Source: Brachybacterium sp042666875 (GTDB lineage Bacteria > Actinomycetota > Actinomycetes > Actinomycetales > Dermabacteraceae). Taken from it: a stretch of DNA of 64,000 bases. The notes beneath the pieces were generated by a model. It searched no databases and had not been told where the DNA came from. It saw only the letters and a program-made list of their open reading frames with translations. The position numbers were made by a program, and so were the translations under genes. Numbering within the stretch: the first letter of the stretch is position 1; each line of letters opens with the position of its first letter. The DNA lies in NCBI RefSeq assembly GCF_042666875.1, contig NZ_JBHTCX010000005.1, positions 1 to 64,000 of the forward strand. Reading direction: 5' to 3'. Below are positions 54,934 to 63,003 of the stretch, one piece after another.

Positions 54934-55802
54934 GCGACGGCGCATTCCTCGGGCTGGTCCTCGGGCTCGGCCTGCTGGCGATCTGGTGGTCGCTGTGGGA
55001 GCAGGATTCCCGCCCGACCCGTCGCGGTCTGGTCACTGCCGTGACAGAACGGGTCCGCGACGATCTCATCGCCGTCGGCCTCGCGTCCGTCCCGCCGGCC
55101 GCGGTGCCCGCACTCAGCGCAGGCCTCGGCCTGGTGGTCGCGGCCGCGCTGTGGGCCGTCTCCGCCGCCGTGGTCCCCTCCGTGACGATCGGGACGGCGA
55201 CCATGATTCTTCCCCCGGTGCTGCTGCACTCCGCTGCCCGCCGTCGCGCCACGGCGATGCGCGAAGTGTGGCCGGAGGCAGTCGACCACATCAACTCCGC
55301 TATCCGCGCCGGGCTCTCGCTGCCTGAAGCCCTCGTCCAGCTCAGCCGCAAGGGTCCGGAGGAGCTTCGCCCCGCCTTCGTCGAGTTCTCCTTGGACTAC
55401 CAGGCCAGCGGCGACTTCGCCGCCTGTCTCGATCGGCTGAAGGTGCGCCTGGCAGACCCCGTCGGCGACCGCATCGTCGAGGCGCTGCGGATCACGCGCG
55501 ACGTCGGCGGCACGGACCTCGGCGGTCTTCTGCGCACCCTCGCCGCATTCCTGCGGGAGGACGCCCGGACGCGGGCCGAGCTCGAGGCCCGCCAGTCCTG
55601 GACGGTCAACGCGGCACGTCTCGCGCTCGCCGCCCCGTGGGTGGTGCTGGCGCTGATGGCGACCAGGCCGCAGGCGGCGCAGGCCTACGACTCCCCGATG
55701 GGGATGGTGATGATCCTCGTCGGTGCGGCGGTCTCCCTGGTCGCCTACCGGATCATGATCCAGATCGCGCGACTGCCGCAGGATGAGCGGGTGCTGCGAT
55801 GA
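54930..55802 (+). CDS. tadB: TadB-like inner membrane pilus protein
   Basis: A 290-residue type II secretion F-domain protein. A first hydrophobic segment (about 5-22) and a helix pair (about 57-95) precede the cytoplasmic T2SSF domain (EVWPEAVDHINSAIRAGLSLPEALVQL, RDVGGTDLGGLLRTLAAFLREDARTRAELEARQSW), with two C-terminal helices (about 212-270). It overlaps tadA and tadC by 4 nt each. Confidence 0.92.
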   Translation: MSDGAFLGLVLGLGLLAIWWSLWEQDSRPTRRGLVTAVTERVRDDLIAVGLASVPPAAVPALSAGLGLVVAAALWAVSAAVVPSVTIGTATMILPPVLLHSAARRRATAMREVWPEAVDHINSAIRAGLSLPEALVQLSRKGPEELRPAFVEFSLDYQASGDFAACLDRLKVRLADPVGDRIVEALRITRDVGGTDLGGLLRTLAAFLREDARTRAELEARQSWTVNAARLALAAPWVVLALMATRPQAAQAYDSPMGMVMILVGAAVSLVAYRIMIQIARLPQDERVLR

Positions 55803-56743
55803 CCGGATCCGGAACTGTACTGGTCGGCGCGGCACTGGGCCTGGTGCTCGGCATGGGCCTGGCGCTGGTGGCCGGGCAGCTTCCGTGGCTCCGCTCGCGC
55901 GACCTGGCGGCGCGCATCGACCCCTACCTCCGCAGTTCACGGTCCACATCGCTGTTCGAGGCACCGGCTGCGACCAGTCGTGCCCGTATCGTCGCGGAGA
56001 ACCTGCTGGGGCCGGTCGCCCACCGGGTCCTCGGCGTTCTCGAACGTCTCACCGGGGGAGCGGACCAGCTCGAGCGGCGCCTGCGACTGGCCGGGCGACG
56101 CGCTTCTGCCGACTCGTTCCGCATCGAGCAGGTCGTCTTCGGAGTGATCGGCCTGGCGGCCGGGATCGTCCTCGCCCTCGGCGCCATCGGCCTGCGCGGG
56201 GCCAGTCCGCTGCTGGGGCTTCTGATCGTCGCACTCGGCGCGCTCAGCGGAGTGCTGCTGCGGGACTACCTCCTGGGCGTCGAGATCAAGCGCCGAGCCT
56301 CGCGGATGATCCGCGAGTTCCCCACGGTCGCCGATCTCCTGGCCCTCGCGGTGGCAGCCGGGGAGAGCCCGATCGCCGCCATGGAGCGTGTCGCCCGCAC
56401 CTCCTCCGGAGCCCTGCCGGACGAGTTCGCCGCCACCGTCGCCGACATCCGGGCCGGCACGACCATCTCCCAGGCGCTCACCTCGCTGGGCACTCGTACG
56501 CCGCTGCCATCGCTGGGGCGGTTCGGTGAAGGTGTCTCGATCGCCATCGAGCGTGGGACGCCTCTGGCCGACGTGCTGCGCGCCCAGGCGCAGGATGCCC
56601 GTGAGTCCTCCAAACGCGAGCTCATGGAGACCGCGGGCCGGCGCGAGATCTACATGCTGATGCCCGTCGTGTTCTTCGTGCTTCCCCTGGTGATCGTCTT
56701 CGCCATCTTCCCGGGCCTCGCCGTGCTGGAGATCTCGCTGTGA
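55799..56743 (+). CDS. tadC: TadC-like inner membrane pilus protein
   Basis: A 314-residue T2SSF-domain protein. An N-terminal helix (about 6-27) and a helix pair (about 115-160) precede MIREFPTVADLLALAVAAGESPIAAMERVARTSSG and a C-terminal helix (about 285-310, MLMPVVFFVLPLVIVFAIFPGL). TadB and TadC form the membrane platform on which TadA acts. It starts at ATG 55799, overlapping tadB. Confidence 0.92.
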   Translation: MTGSGTVLVGAALGLVLGMGLALVAGQLPWLRSRDLAARIDPYLRSSRSTSLFEAPAATSRARIVAENLLGPVAHRVLGVLERLTGGADQLERRLRLAGRRASADSFRIEQVVFGVIGLAAGIVLALGAIGLRGASPLLGLLIVALGALSGVLLRDYLLGVEIKRRASRMIREFPTVADLLALAVAAGESPIAAMERVARTSSGALPDEFAATVADIRAGTTISQALTSLGTRTPLPSLGRFGEGVSIAIERGTPLADVLRAQAQDARESSKRELMETAGRREIYMLMPVVFFVLPLVIVFAIFPGLAVLEISL

Positions 56744-56864
56744 CCGCCTCCGGGGCCTGCCGCCACCCATCCGCCGTTCAGGTCAAGCGCCTGAGCCCGA
56801 CGACTGACTTCCCATCCGTCATCCCATCCGGGCGCTCTGCCCGGCCCAGCCCGAGGAGGCACGC

Positions 56865-57149
56865 ATGACCATCCACCGCACCACGCTTCACCGCCGCGCC
56901 CGCCCGGCCTGCGAAAGCGACCCCACCCGCGCGATCCCGCGATCGGGCCCCCAGGTCGATCGGAGCCGGCCCACGCTCACCGCCCGGCTGCTCGCCCGGC
57001 TCAGCTCCACACGCGGGGACGTACCGGGCTGGGTTCTCATCACGCTGATGACTGCCGGCATCGTGGTGGCGCTGTGGGCCGTCGCCTCCGAGCAGATCGT
57101 CCAAATCTTCCAGAACGCCATGGCCCCGTTCCTCGACGGGTCCATGTGA
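56865..57149 (+). CDS. Putative Tad pilin-like small protein
   Basis: A 94-residue protein with an Arg-rich N-terminal half and one membrane helix, GDVPGWVLITLMTAGIVVALWAVA (about 51-75), followed by EQIVQIFQNAMAPF. The position after tadC and the charged-then-hydrophobic design match the actinobacterial Flp/DUF4244-like pilin. The leader is unusually long at about 50 residues. It could be the major pilin; no prepilin peptidase gene is present in the window. Confidence 0.7.
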   Translation: MTIHRTTLHRRARPACESDPTRAIPRSGPQVDRSRPTLTARLLARLSSTRGDVPGWVLITLMTAGIVVALWAVASEQIVQIFQNAMAPFLDGSM

Positions 57150-57174
57150 CCGACCAGAGCGAACTCTCACCAGC

Positions 57175-57633
57175 GTGAACGCCTCGGCCCGCTCTCTCCC
57201 TGACCTGCCCTCGCACCGACGGCAGGGCCGTTCTGCACGCCCTCGGCAGCACGTGGCGGAGCGGCTGCGAGCAGAGCACGGCGCCGCGGTGGCCGAGTTC
57301 CCCATGGTCGCCGTGCTGGTGATCATGATCGCGCTGGGAGTCGTCCAGGCTGCACTCATCGTCCACACCCGCAACACGCTCATCGACGCAGCCGTGCAGG
57401 GAGCGCACCACGCCGCTCTGGTCGGTTCGACGCCCCAGGACGGTGCCGATCGCACGGAGCGCTTGATCGAGGATCGTTTCGGCTCAGCACTCGAGGCGGA
57501 GTCCACCGCGGTCCAGGACCCCGACGGCACCATCCACGTCGAGGTCACCGCGGAACTGCCGCTGGTGGGGCTCTTCGGACCGTCTGCGGGCCTCACCGTC
57601 CAGGGCCGCTCGATCGACGAGGAATCGTGGTGA
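57175..57633 (+). CDS. TadE-like pseudopilin
   Basis: A 152-residue protein with the TadE motif EHGAAVAEFPMVAVLVIMIALGVVQAALIVHTRNTLIDAAVQGA (about 35-80): a Glu after the processing point, then a hydrophobic helix. The C-terminal part is extracellular and beta-rich. It starts at GTG 57175. The stop overlaps the next gene. TadE-type minor pilins help pilus formation. Confidence 0.85.
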   Translation: MNASARSLPDLPSHRRQGRSARPRQHVAERLRAEHGAAVAEFPMVAVLVIMIALGVVQAALIVHTRNTLIDAAVQGAHHAALVGSTPQDGADRTERLIEDRFGSALEAESTAVQDPDGTIHVEVTAELPLVGLFGPSAGLTVQGRSIDEESW

Positions 57634-58064
57634 GCGTCGGCCGGCCGGCCGACGAGGACGGCAACGCTCTGGTCGAATTCGTCGTGCTCGCCGCAGCTCT
57701 CCTGATCCCGTCGCTCTATCTCGTGCTCACACTCGGCTCGGTCCAGTCCGCTGTGTTCGCAGCCGACACGATCGCACGGGACGCTGCCCGCATCCACGCG
57801 ACCCAGTCCGACCCCCGGGTCGCGGCGGCCCGCAGCGAAGAGCACGCTGCGCTGGTGCTGGGGGACTACCGGCTCGCCGCGAGCGACGTGGTGGAGATCA
57901 GCTGCAGCGAGGACCCGTGCGCGACGCCGGGAGGGACCGTGACCGCACAGGTGCGGATCCCCGTCCAGGTGCCAGGGCTCGGCCCGGTGCTCGGCAACGA
58001 CGGCCCGGTCGCCGTGGGAGCAGCGCACGCCGTCCAGGTCGACCGGTACCGGGCGGGGTCCTGA
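57627..58064 (+). CDS. TadE/TadF-like minor pilin
   Basis: A 145-residue protein. NALVEFVVLAAALLIPSLYLVLTLGSVQSAVFAADTIARDAARIHA (about 12-57) is a TadE-type Glu plus helix. The outer part has two cysteines (CSEDPC) that could form a disulfide. Start is GTG 57627 or the adjacent in-frame GTG 57630; both overlap the previous stop. Confidence 0.8.
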   Translation: MVSVGRPADEDGNALVEFVVLAAALLIPSLYLVLTLGSVQSAVFAADTIARDAARIHATQSDPRVAAARSEEHAALVLGDYRLAASDVVEISCSEDPCATPGGTVTAQVRIPVQVPGLGPVLGNDGPVAVGAAHAVQVDRYRAGS

Positions 58065-58540
58065 TGGCGGGGCACGGCCGGACGGGCCCGGGCACATGCC
58101 TCGCCGCCCGGTTGCGGGATGCGAGAGGATCGATGACCGTCCTGACCACTGGAGTGCTGGTGGTCATCCTGATGGTGACCGGCGTCGGCGCAGCGGTCAC
58201 AGGGGTCCATCTCGAGCGCAACGGGCTCCAGGACGCCGCGGACAGCGCGGCCCTGGCCGCGTCCCAGGCGGTCGACCCCGCCCGCATCTACGATCCCGAT
58301 GACGGCGCGGCCATCCATGCCGGCTCCGCGCGCCGGGCCGCGCAGGACCAGCTGCGCGACTATCCGCTGCGCAGCGACCGGACCGAGGACCTGCACGTCG
58401 CGGACGTCTCGGTCGATGCGGACGGCACGGTCCGGGTCACGCTGGTCGCGACCACGAACCCGCCTCTGGTGGGATGGTTCACCCGGGGGACCGGGACGTC
58501 CATCCCCCTGAGAGTCGAAGGAGAAGCCAGAGCCCGATGA
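58064..58540 (+). CDS. TadG-like protein (short form)
   Basis: A 158-residue protein. GSMTVLTTGVLVVILMVTGVGAAVTGVHLERNGLQDAADSAALAASQA (about 23-71) is the TadG/DUF2134 N-terminal helix with the conserved QDAADSAALAA motif. The C-terminal domain is short and lacks the von Willebrand domain of Gram-negative TadG. ATG 58064 shares one base with the preceding stop (TGATG). Confidence 0.85.
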   Translation: MAGHGRTGPGTCLAARLRDARGSMTVLTTGVLVVILMVTGVGAAVTGVHLERNGLQDAADSAALAASQAVDPARIYDPDDGAAIHAGSARRAAQDQLRDYPLRSDRTEDLHVADVSVDADGTVRVTLVATTNPPLVGWFTRGTGTSIPLRVEGEARAR

Positions 58541-59742
58541 CCGCCGTGCCGCCCCGACCTCCCGCCCCCACCGTTCTCATCGCCCCGGACAAGTTCAAGG
58601 GAAGCCTTAGCGCCGCCGACGTCGCGGACGCCCTCAGCCTCGGGATCACCGAGACGGCACCCCGAGCGACGGTTCTGCGCTGCCCCATCGCCGACGGCGG
58701 GGACGGCACCGTCGACGCCGCCATCGCCGCCGGTGCGCAGCCTCGCATCACCACCGCGACGGGACCGACCGGCGAGCTGCGCCCGGCGCAGTGGGCACTG
58801 CACGGGGACGATGCCGTGGTCGAGCTCGCCGAGGTCGTCGGCCTGCGCGCCCTGCTGGGCGGGACGCTCGCACCGCGCACCGCGTCCACCAGGGGGTTGG
58901 GCGAGCTGATCCTCGCGGCCGTCGACGCCGGAGCTCGCACGATCACCGTCGGCCTCGGAGGGAGCTCCTCGACCGACGCCGGAGCCGGGATGCTGCAAGG
59001 CCTCGGGGCACGCCTGCGCACCTCCGCGGGGCTCGAGATCGGCCCTGGCCTCGACGGCGTGGCCACCCTCGCCTCGGTCGATCTCGGCCCGGCGCGCGCC
59101 GCTCTCGACGGCGTCACCCTCGTCGCGGCGAGCGATGTCACCAACCCCCTGCTGGGGCCGGACGGCGCTGCCGCCGTCTACGGACCGCAGAAGGGCCTCT
59201 CGGCCGCGGACATCGAACACGCCGACGGGATCCTGGCCCGCGCCGCAGCCCTGCTGGACCCTGAGCACACCCGTCTCGACCTGCCCGGGGCCGGCGCGGC
59301 GGGCGGGACCGGGTACGCCCTGTTCCTGCTGGGCGCCGAGCAGCGCTCCGGAGCCGACGCCGTGTTCGAGCTGGCCGGGGTCGACGGCCTCCTGGAACGC
59401 GCAGACGTCGTGATCACCGGCGAGGGAAAACTCGACGCACAGACCCTGCAGGGCAAGGGGCCCGCCGAGGTCGCGCGCCGCGCCCGGGACAGAGGCCTGC
59501 CCGTGGCCGCCGTGGCCGGTGCCATCACCCTGAGTGCCCACGAATTGCGGGAGGCGGGCATCACCCGGGCCTGGGACCTGCTCTCGCGGGCCGGCTCGGC
59601 GCAGCAGGCGATGGAGAATGCGCCGGTATGGCTGGTGGAGGTGGGCCGCGACGTCGGAGGATGGCTGTCCAGCGGCTCGGTCTCCGACTCCGGCGACGGG
59701 GACGCGAGCTCGGCGCCGGATGCGGAGCCGGGCAGGACATGA
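58537..59742 (+). CDS. glxK: Glycerate kinase
   Basis: A 401-residue glycerate kinase of the GarK/GlxK family. VLIAPDKFKGSLSAADVADALSLGI is the N-terminal signature, then IADGGDGTVDA, STRGLGELILAAVDAGARTITVGLGGSSSTDAGAGML, NPLLGPDGAAAVYGPQKG and VITGEGKLDAQTLQGKGP. It phosphorylates D-glycerate with ATP. It starts 4 nt inside tadG (ATG 58537, with GAAGGAGA upstream), so it is coupled to the pilus operon although no functional link is known. Confidence 0.95.
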   Translation: MTAVPPRPPAPTVLIAPDKFKGSLSAADVADALSLGITETAPRATVLRCPIADGGDGTVDAAIAAGAQPRITTATGPTGELRPAQWALHGDDAVVELAEVVGLRALLGGTLAPRTASTRGLGELILAAVDAGARTITVGLGGSSSTDAGAGMLQGLGARLRTSAGLEIGPGLDGVATLASVDLGPARAALDGVTLVAASDVTNPLLGPDGAAAVYGPQKGLSAADIEHADGILARAAALLDPEHTRLDLPGAGAAGGTGYALFLLGAEQRSGADAVFELAGVDGLLERADVVITGEGKLDAQTLQGKGPAEVARRARDRGLPVAAVAGAITLSAHELREAGITRAWDLLSRAGSAQQAMENAPVWLVEVGRDVGGWLSSGSVSDSGDGDASSAPDAEPGRT

Positions 59743-59800
59743 ATCACGGCGGACACTGCTGAACAGGGCGATCGCCTCGGCCCGATCCGGACCTCTGCCG

Positions 59801-59806
59801 TAGACT
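59801..59806 (+). promoter_or_regulatory. -10 box (TAGACT) of probably leaderless prfB
   Basis: TAGACT, then 8 nt, then GTG 59815; no ribosome site. Confidence 0.5.
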
Positions 59807-59814
59807 CACCCCTC

Positions 59815-60930
59815 GTGGCTTCCATCAACTTCTCCGAAGAGATCCCCCGTCTGCGGTCGACCCTGTCGTCGATCGAGCAGGTGACCGACATCGAGGCGCT
59901 CGACGCCAAGATCGCCGACCTGGAGAAGCAGGCCTCGGCCCAGGACCTCTGGGACGACGTCGAGAACGCGCAGCGGGTCTCCTCGAATCTCTCCCACGCC
60001 CAGTCCGAGCGGCGCCGCATCAGCGAGCTGTCCCAGCGCATCGAGGACATCGAGGTGATGGTCCAGCTCGCCGAGGAGGAGGACGACGCCGACACCCTCG
60101 CCGAGGCCGAGCGCGAACTCACCTCGATCCACCGCACCCTCGACGAGCTCGAGGTGCGCACCCTGCTCTCCGGCGAGTACGACGAGCGCAGCGCCGTGGT
60201 GACCATCCGCGCCGGCGCCGGCGGGGTGGACGCGGCGGACTTCGCCGAGATGCTCATGCGCATGTACCTGCGCTGGGCCGAGCGCCACAACTACCCGACC
60301 AAGGTGATGGACACCTCCTACGCGGAGGAGGCCGGGCTGAAGTCCGTCACCTTCGAGGTCACCGCTCCGTTCGCCTACGGGACCCTCTCCGTCGAGGGCG
60401 GCACCCACCGCCTGGTGCGCATCAGCCCCTTCGACAACCAGGGCCGCCGCCAGACCTCGTTCGCCGCCGTCGAGGTGATCCCGCTGATCGAGTCCACCGA
60501 CTCCATCGAGATCCCCGAGAACGAACTGAAGATCGACGTGTTCCGCTCCTCCGGCCCCGGCGGGCAGTCCGTGAACACGACGGACTCCGCAGTCCGCATG
60601 ACCCACATCCCCACCGGCACCGTGGTCTCGATGCAGGACGAGAAGTCCCAGATCCAGAACCGCGCCGCCGCCCTGCGCGTCATGCAGTCGCGGCTGCTGC
60701 TGCTGAAGAAGGCCGAGGAGGCCGCCGAGCGCAAGGAGCTGGCCGGCGACGTCAAGGCCAGCTGGGGCGACCAGATGCGCTCCTACGTGCTGAACCCGTA
60801 TCAGATGGTCAAGGACCTGCGCACCGAGCACCAGGAGGGCAACCCCTCCGCAGTGTTCGACGGGCAGATCGACGAGTTCATCGACGCGGGCATCCGCTGG
60901 CGCGCCGAGCAGGGCAAGCTCGCCGACTGA
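59815..60930 (+). CDS. prfB: Peptide chain release factor 2
   Basis: A 371-residue class I release factor. The ISPF segment (203-206) carries the SPF tripeptide that reads UGA, and GPGGQ at 247-251 is the hydrolysis motif. The N-terminal coiled-coil domain is intact and in one frame, so the programmed frameshift found in many bacteria is absent. It starts at GTG 59815. Its position before ftsE-ftsX is conserved. Confidence 0.97.
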   Translation: MASINFSEEIPRLRSTLSSIEQVTDIEALDAKIADLEKQASAQDLWDDVENAQRVSSNLSHAQSERRRISELSQRIEDIEVMVQLAEEEDDADTLAEAERELTSIHRTLDELEVRTLLSGEYDERSAVVTIRAGAGGVDAADFAEMLMRMYLRWAERHNYPTKVMDTSYAEEAGLKSVTFEVTAPFAYGTLSVEGGTHRLVRISPFDNQGRRQTSFAAVEVIPLIESTDSIEIPENELKIDVFRSSGPGGQSVNTTDSAVRMTHIPTGTVVSMQDEKSQIQNRAAALRVMQSRLLLLKKAEEAAERKELAGDVKASWGDQMRSYVLNPYQMVKDLRTEHQEGNPSAVFDGQIDEFIDAGIRWRAEQGKLAD

Positions 60931-60946
60931 GGCGGGCAGACCCGCC
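60931..60946 (+). terminator. Hairpin right after the prfB stop
   Basis: GGCGGG (60931-60936), loop CAGA, CCCGCC (60941-60946), starting at the base after the TGA. No T-tract. Confidence 0.5.
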
Positions 60947-60988
60947 GCCTGCCCCGAGCCCGACGAGATCCACCGGACCGACGGGCTC

Positions 60989-61036
60989 CACCGGCCCGGC
61001 GAGCTGTACGGGGCCGGTCAGCTGCCCGGGCCGGTG
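60989..61036. repeat. 11-bp perfect inverted repeat between prfB and ftsE
   Basis: CACCGGCCCGG (60989-60999) and CCGGGCCGGTG (61026-61036) are separated by 26 nt. It may be a further terminator or a cruciform; purpose unknown. Confidence 0.6.
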
Positions 61037-61135
61037 AGGCCCCGGATCGGCGACGGTGAGCGCCCGCACCCGCCTTTGACCAGGTTTTGACTCGTCAGCT
61101 CATCGCGCCTGCGGCGCGTCGCGGCAGTGCGGCCC

Positions 61136-61141
61136 TACTCT
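61136..61141 (+). promoter_or_regulatory. Candidate -10 box (TACTCT) for ftsE-ftsX
   Basis: TACTCT fits TANNNT and gives a leader of about 30 nt before GTG 61179. No -35 at proper spacing. Confidence 0.4.
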
Positions 61142-61178
61142 GGAACGGCACCACGTTCCCCCGATGTGACAGGCTCCC

Positions 61179-62087
61179 GTGATCCGTTTCGACAACGTCA
61201 CCAAGACGTACATGCGAGGTCAGCACCCCGCGGTGGAGAATCTCGACATCGAGTTCACCCGCGGGGAATTCGTGTTCCTGGTCGGGGCCTCCGGATCCGG
61301 GAAGTCGACCATGATGCGGATGGTCCTCAAGGAGACCGCGCCCAGCCGCGGCACGGTGTACGTGGCCGGCAAGGACCTCTTGCGCATCCCGTCATGGAAG
61401 GTGCCGTCCCTGCGCCGGGATATCGGCATGGTCTTCCAGGATTTCCGGCTGCTGCCCTCGAAGACGGCCTACCAGAACATCGAATTCGCCCTCGCGGTGA
61501 TCGGCACGCCTCGCAAGGTCGTGCGCCGCCTGGTCCCCGAGATGCTCGAGATGGTGGGCCTGGAGGACAAGGGGCGTCGGATGCCCCACGAACTCTCCGG
61601 TGGTGAGCAGCAGCGTGTGGCCATCGCTCGCGCCTACGTGAACCGGCCCTCGATCCTGCTTGCCGACGAGCCCACCGGCAACCTCGACCCCTCGACCGCC
61701 GAAGGAATCCTCGACCTGCTCGCCGAGATCAACGAGCGCGGCACCACCGTGGTCATGGCCACGCACGACCAGGCGGCCGTGGACCGGATGCGTCGCCGCG
61801 TGGTCGAGATGGTCGGCGGCAGGGTGGTTCGCGACGAGGCTGCCGGGCTGTACGAGACCGTCGTGCCCCACAGCGTCATCTCCGGCAACCTGCCGGACGA
61901 CTCCAGTCGTCGCGGCGAGCATTCGCTGAGCGATGACGCCATGGCGACCGGTGAGGACGCGCGCTCCGGCGACGTCCTGGAGGAGGAGCTGATCGACGAG
62001 CGCGACGCCCGCCGCGCCCAGGAGGAGGATCCCTTCGCCGAGGACGGACACGAGCATGAGCACGAGGACGAGGGGAGGCGGCGATGA
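61179..62087 (+). CDS. ftsE: Cell division ABC ATPase FtsE with acidic tail
   Basis: A 302-residue protein; FtsE is normally about 220-230. Walker A GASGSGKST (36-44), Q-loop FQDFRLLPSKT, signature LSGGEQQRVAIARAY and Walker B ILLADEPTGNLDP are intact. The last 70 or so residues are an acidic, disordered extension ending in a His/Glu/Asp stretch (DGHEHEHEDE). FtsE with FtsX controls peptidoglycan hydrolases at division. The start is GTG 61179; it overlaps ftsX by 4 nt. Confidence 0.95.
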   Translation: MIRFDNVTKTYMRGQHPAVENLDIEFTRGEFVFLVGASGSGKSTMMRMVLKETAPSRGTVYVAGKDLLRIPSWKVPSLRRDIGMVFQDFRLLPSKTAYQNIEFALAVIGTPRKVVRRLVPEMLEMVGLEDKGRRMPHELSGGEQQRVAIARAYVNRPSILLADEPTGNLDPSTAEGILDLLAEINERGTTVVMATHDQAAVDRMRRRVVEMVGGRVVRDEAAGLYETVVPHSVISGNLPDDSSRRGEHSLSDDAMATGEDARSGDVLEEELIDERDARRAQEEDPFAEDGHEHEHEDEGRRR

Positions 62088-63001
62088 GGGCGCGGTACAT
62101 CCTCGGCGAGATCTTCACGGGCCTGTGGCGGAACATCGCCATGGTCATCTCCGTCGTCATCGTCACCGCGGTCTCGCTGACCTTCGTCGGCACCGGATTG
62201 CTGATGCAGAAGCAGATCATGGACATGAAGTCGACCTTGGTCGAGCAGTCCCAGGTGACGATCTTCCTGTGCTCGCCGCATTCGACCTCCTCCTCGTGCG
62301 CCGGTGGCGCGGCGACCGATGCGCAGATCGACTCCGTGCGGCAGGCGCTGGAGGGCGATGTGCTCTCCCCGTACATCTCCTCGTACACCGAGCGCAGTCA
62401 GGACGAGGCGCTGTCGATCTACCAGGAGCAGTTCGCGGGGGAGGGATTCGTCTCCAACTTCACCGCGGAGGACATGCCCGTCTCCTTCCACATCACCCTC
62501 GAGAACGCCGATGAATCCGCTGCGGTGGTCGAGTTCTTCCAGGGCCGCGACGGCGTCGACGAGGTCACCGACCTGCTCAGCGCATTCGCGCCATTCATCG
62601 ACGTGCTGAACCAGTCGACCATGTTCGCGCTGGGACTGGCCGTTCTCATGCTCATCGCCGCCCTGCTGCTGGTGGCCACGACGATTCGCATGTCCGTCGC
62701 CAACCGGCGCCGGGAGATCGCGATCATGCGCCTGGTCGGCGCCTCCAACCTCTTCATCCGTCTGCCGTTCCTGCTGGAGGGAGCCGTCGCCGCGATCATC
62801 GGCGGGGTGATCGCCTCCGGGATGCTCTGGGTCGGCTTGCACTACATCGTCCAGGGCTGGCTCGCTCCGACCCTCGGTCAGCAGCTCGTCACGGTCGGCG
62901 CCGAGGACCTGATCTGGGCCGCACCGATCCTGATCGCGCTGGGCGCCGTCCTGTCCATCGCCTCGTCCGTGGTCTCCCTGAACCGCTATCTGAAGGTGTG
63001 A
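62084..63001 (+). CDS. ftsX: Cell division protein FtsX
   Basis: A 305-residue permease with membrane helix 1 (about 21-43), an extracellular domain (about 45-175), and three C-terminal helices (about 182-205, 232-254, 275-297) in the FtsX fold. The loop contains C63 and C72, which could form a disulfide. The extracellular loop binds and activates a cell-wall hydrolase; the next gene encodes a suitable partner. ATG 62084 overlaps ftsE. Confidence 0.95.
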   Translation: MRARYILGEIFTGLWRNIAMVISVVIVTAVSLTFVGTGLLMQKQIMDMKSTLVEQSQVTIFLCSPHSTSSSCAGGAATDAQIDSVRQALEGDVLSPYISSYTERSQDEALSIYQEQFAGEGFVSNFTAEDMPVSFHITLENADESAAVVEFFQGRDGVDEVTDLLSAFAPFIDVLNQSTMFALGLAVLMLIAALLLVATTIRMSVANRRREIAIMRLVGASNLFIRLPFLLEGAVAAIIGGVIASGMLWVGLHYIVQGWLAPTLGQQLVTVGAEDLIWAAPILIALGAVLSIASSVVSLNRYLKV

Positions 63002-63003
63002 GC

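Noticed and set aside
59815..60930. Programmed frameshift in prfB
   Set aside because: The reading frame is continuous from the GTG start with no early in-frame TGA.
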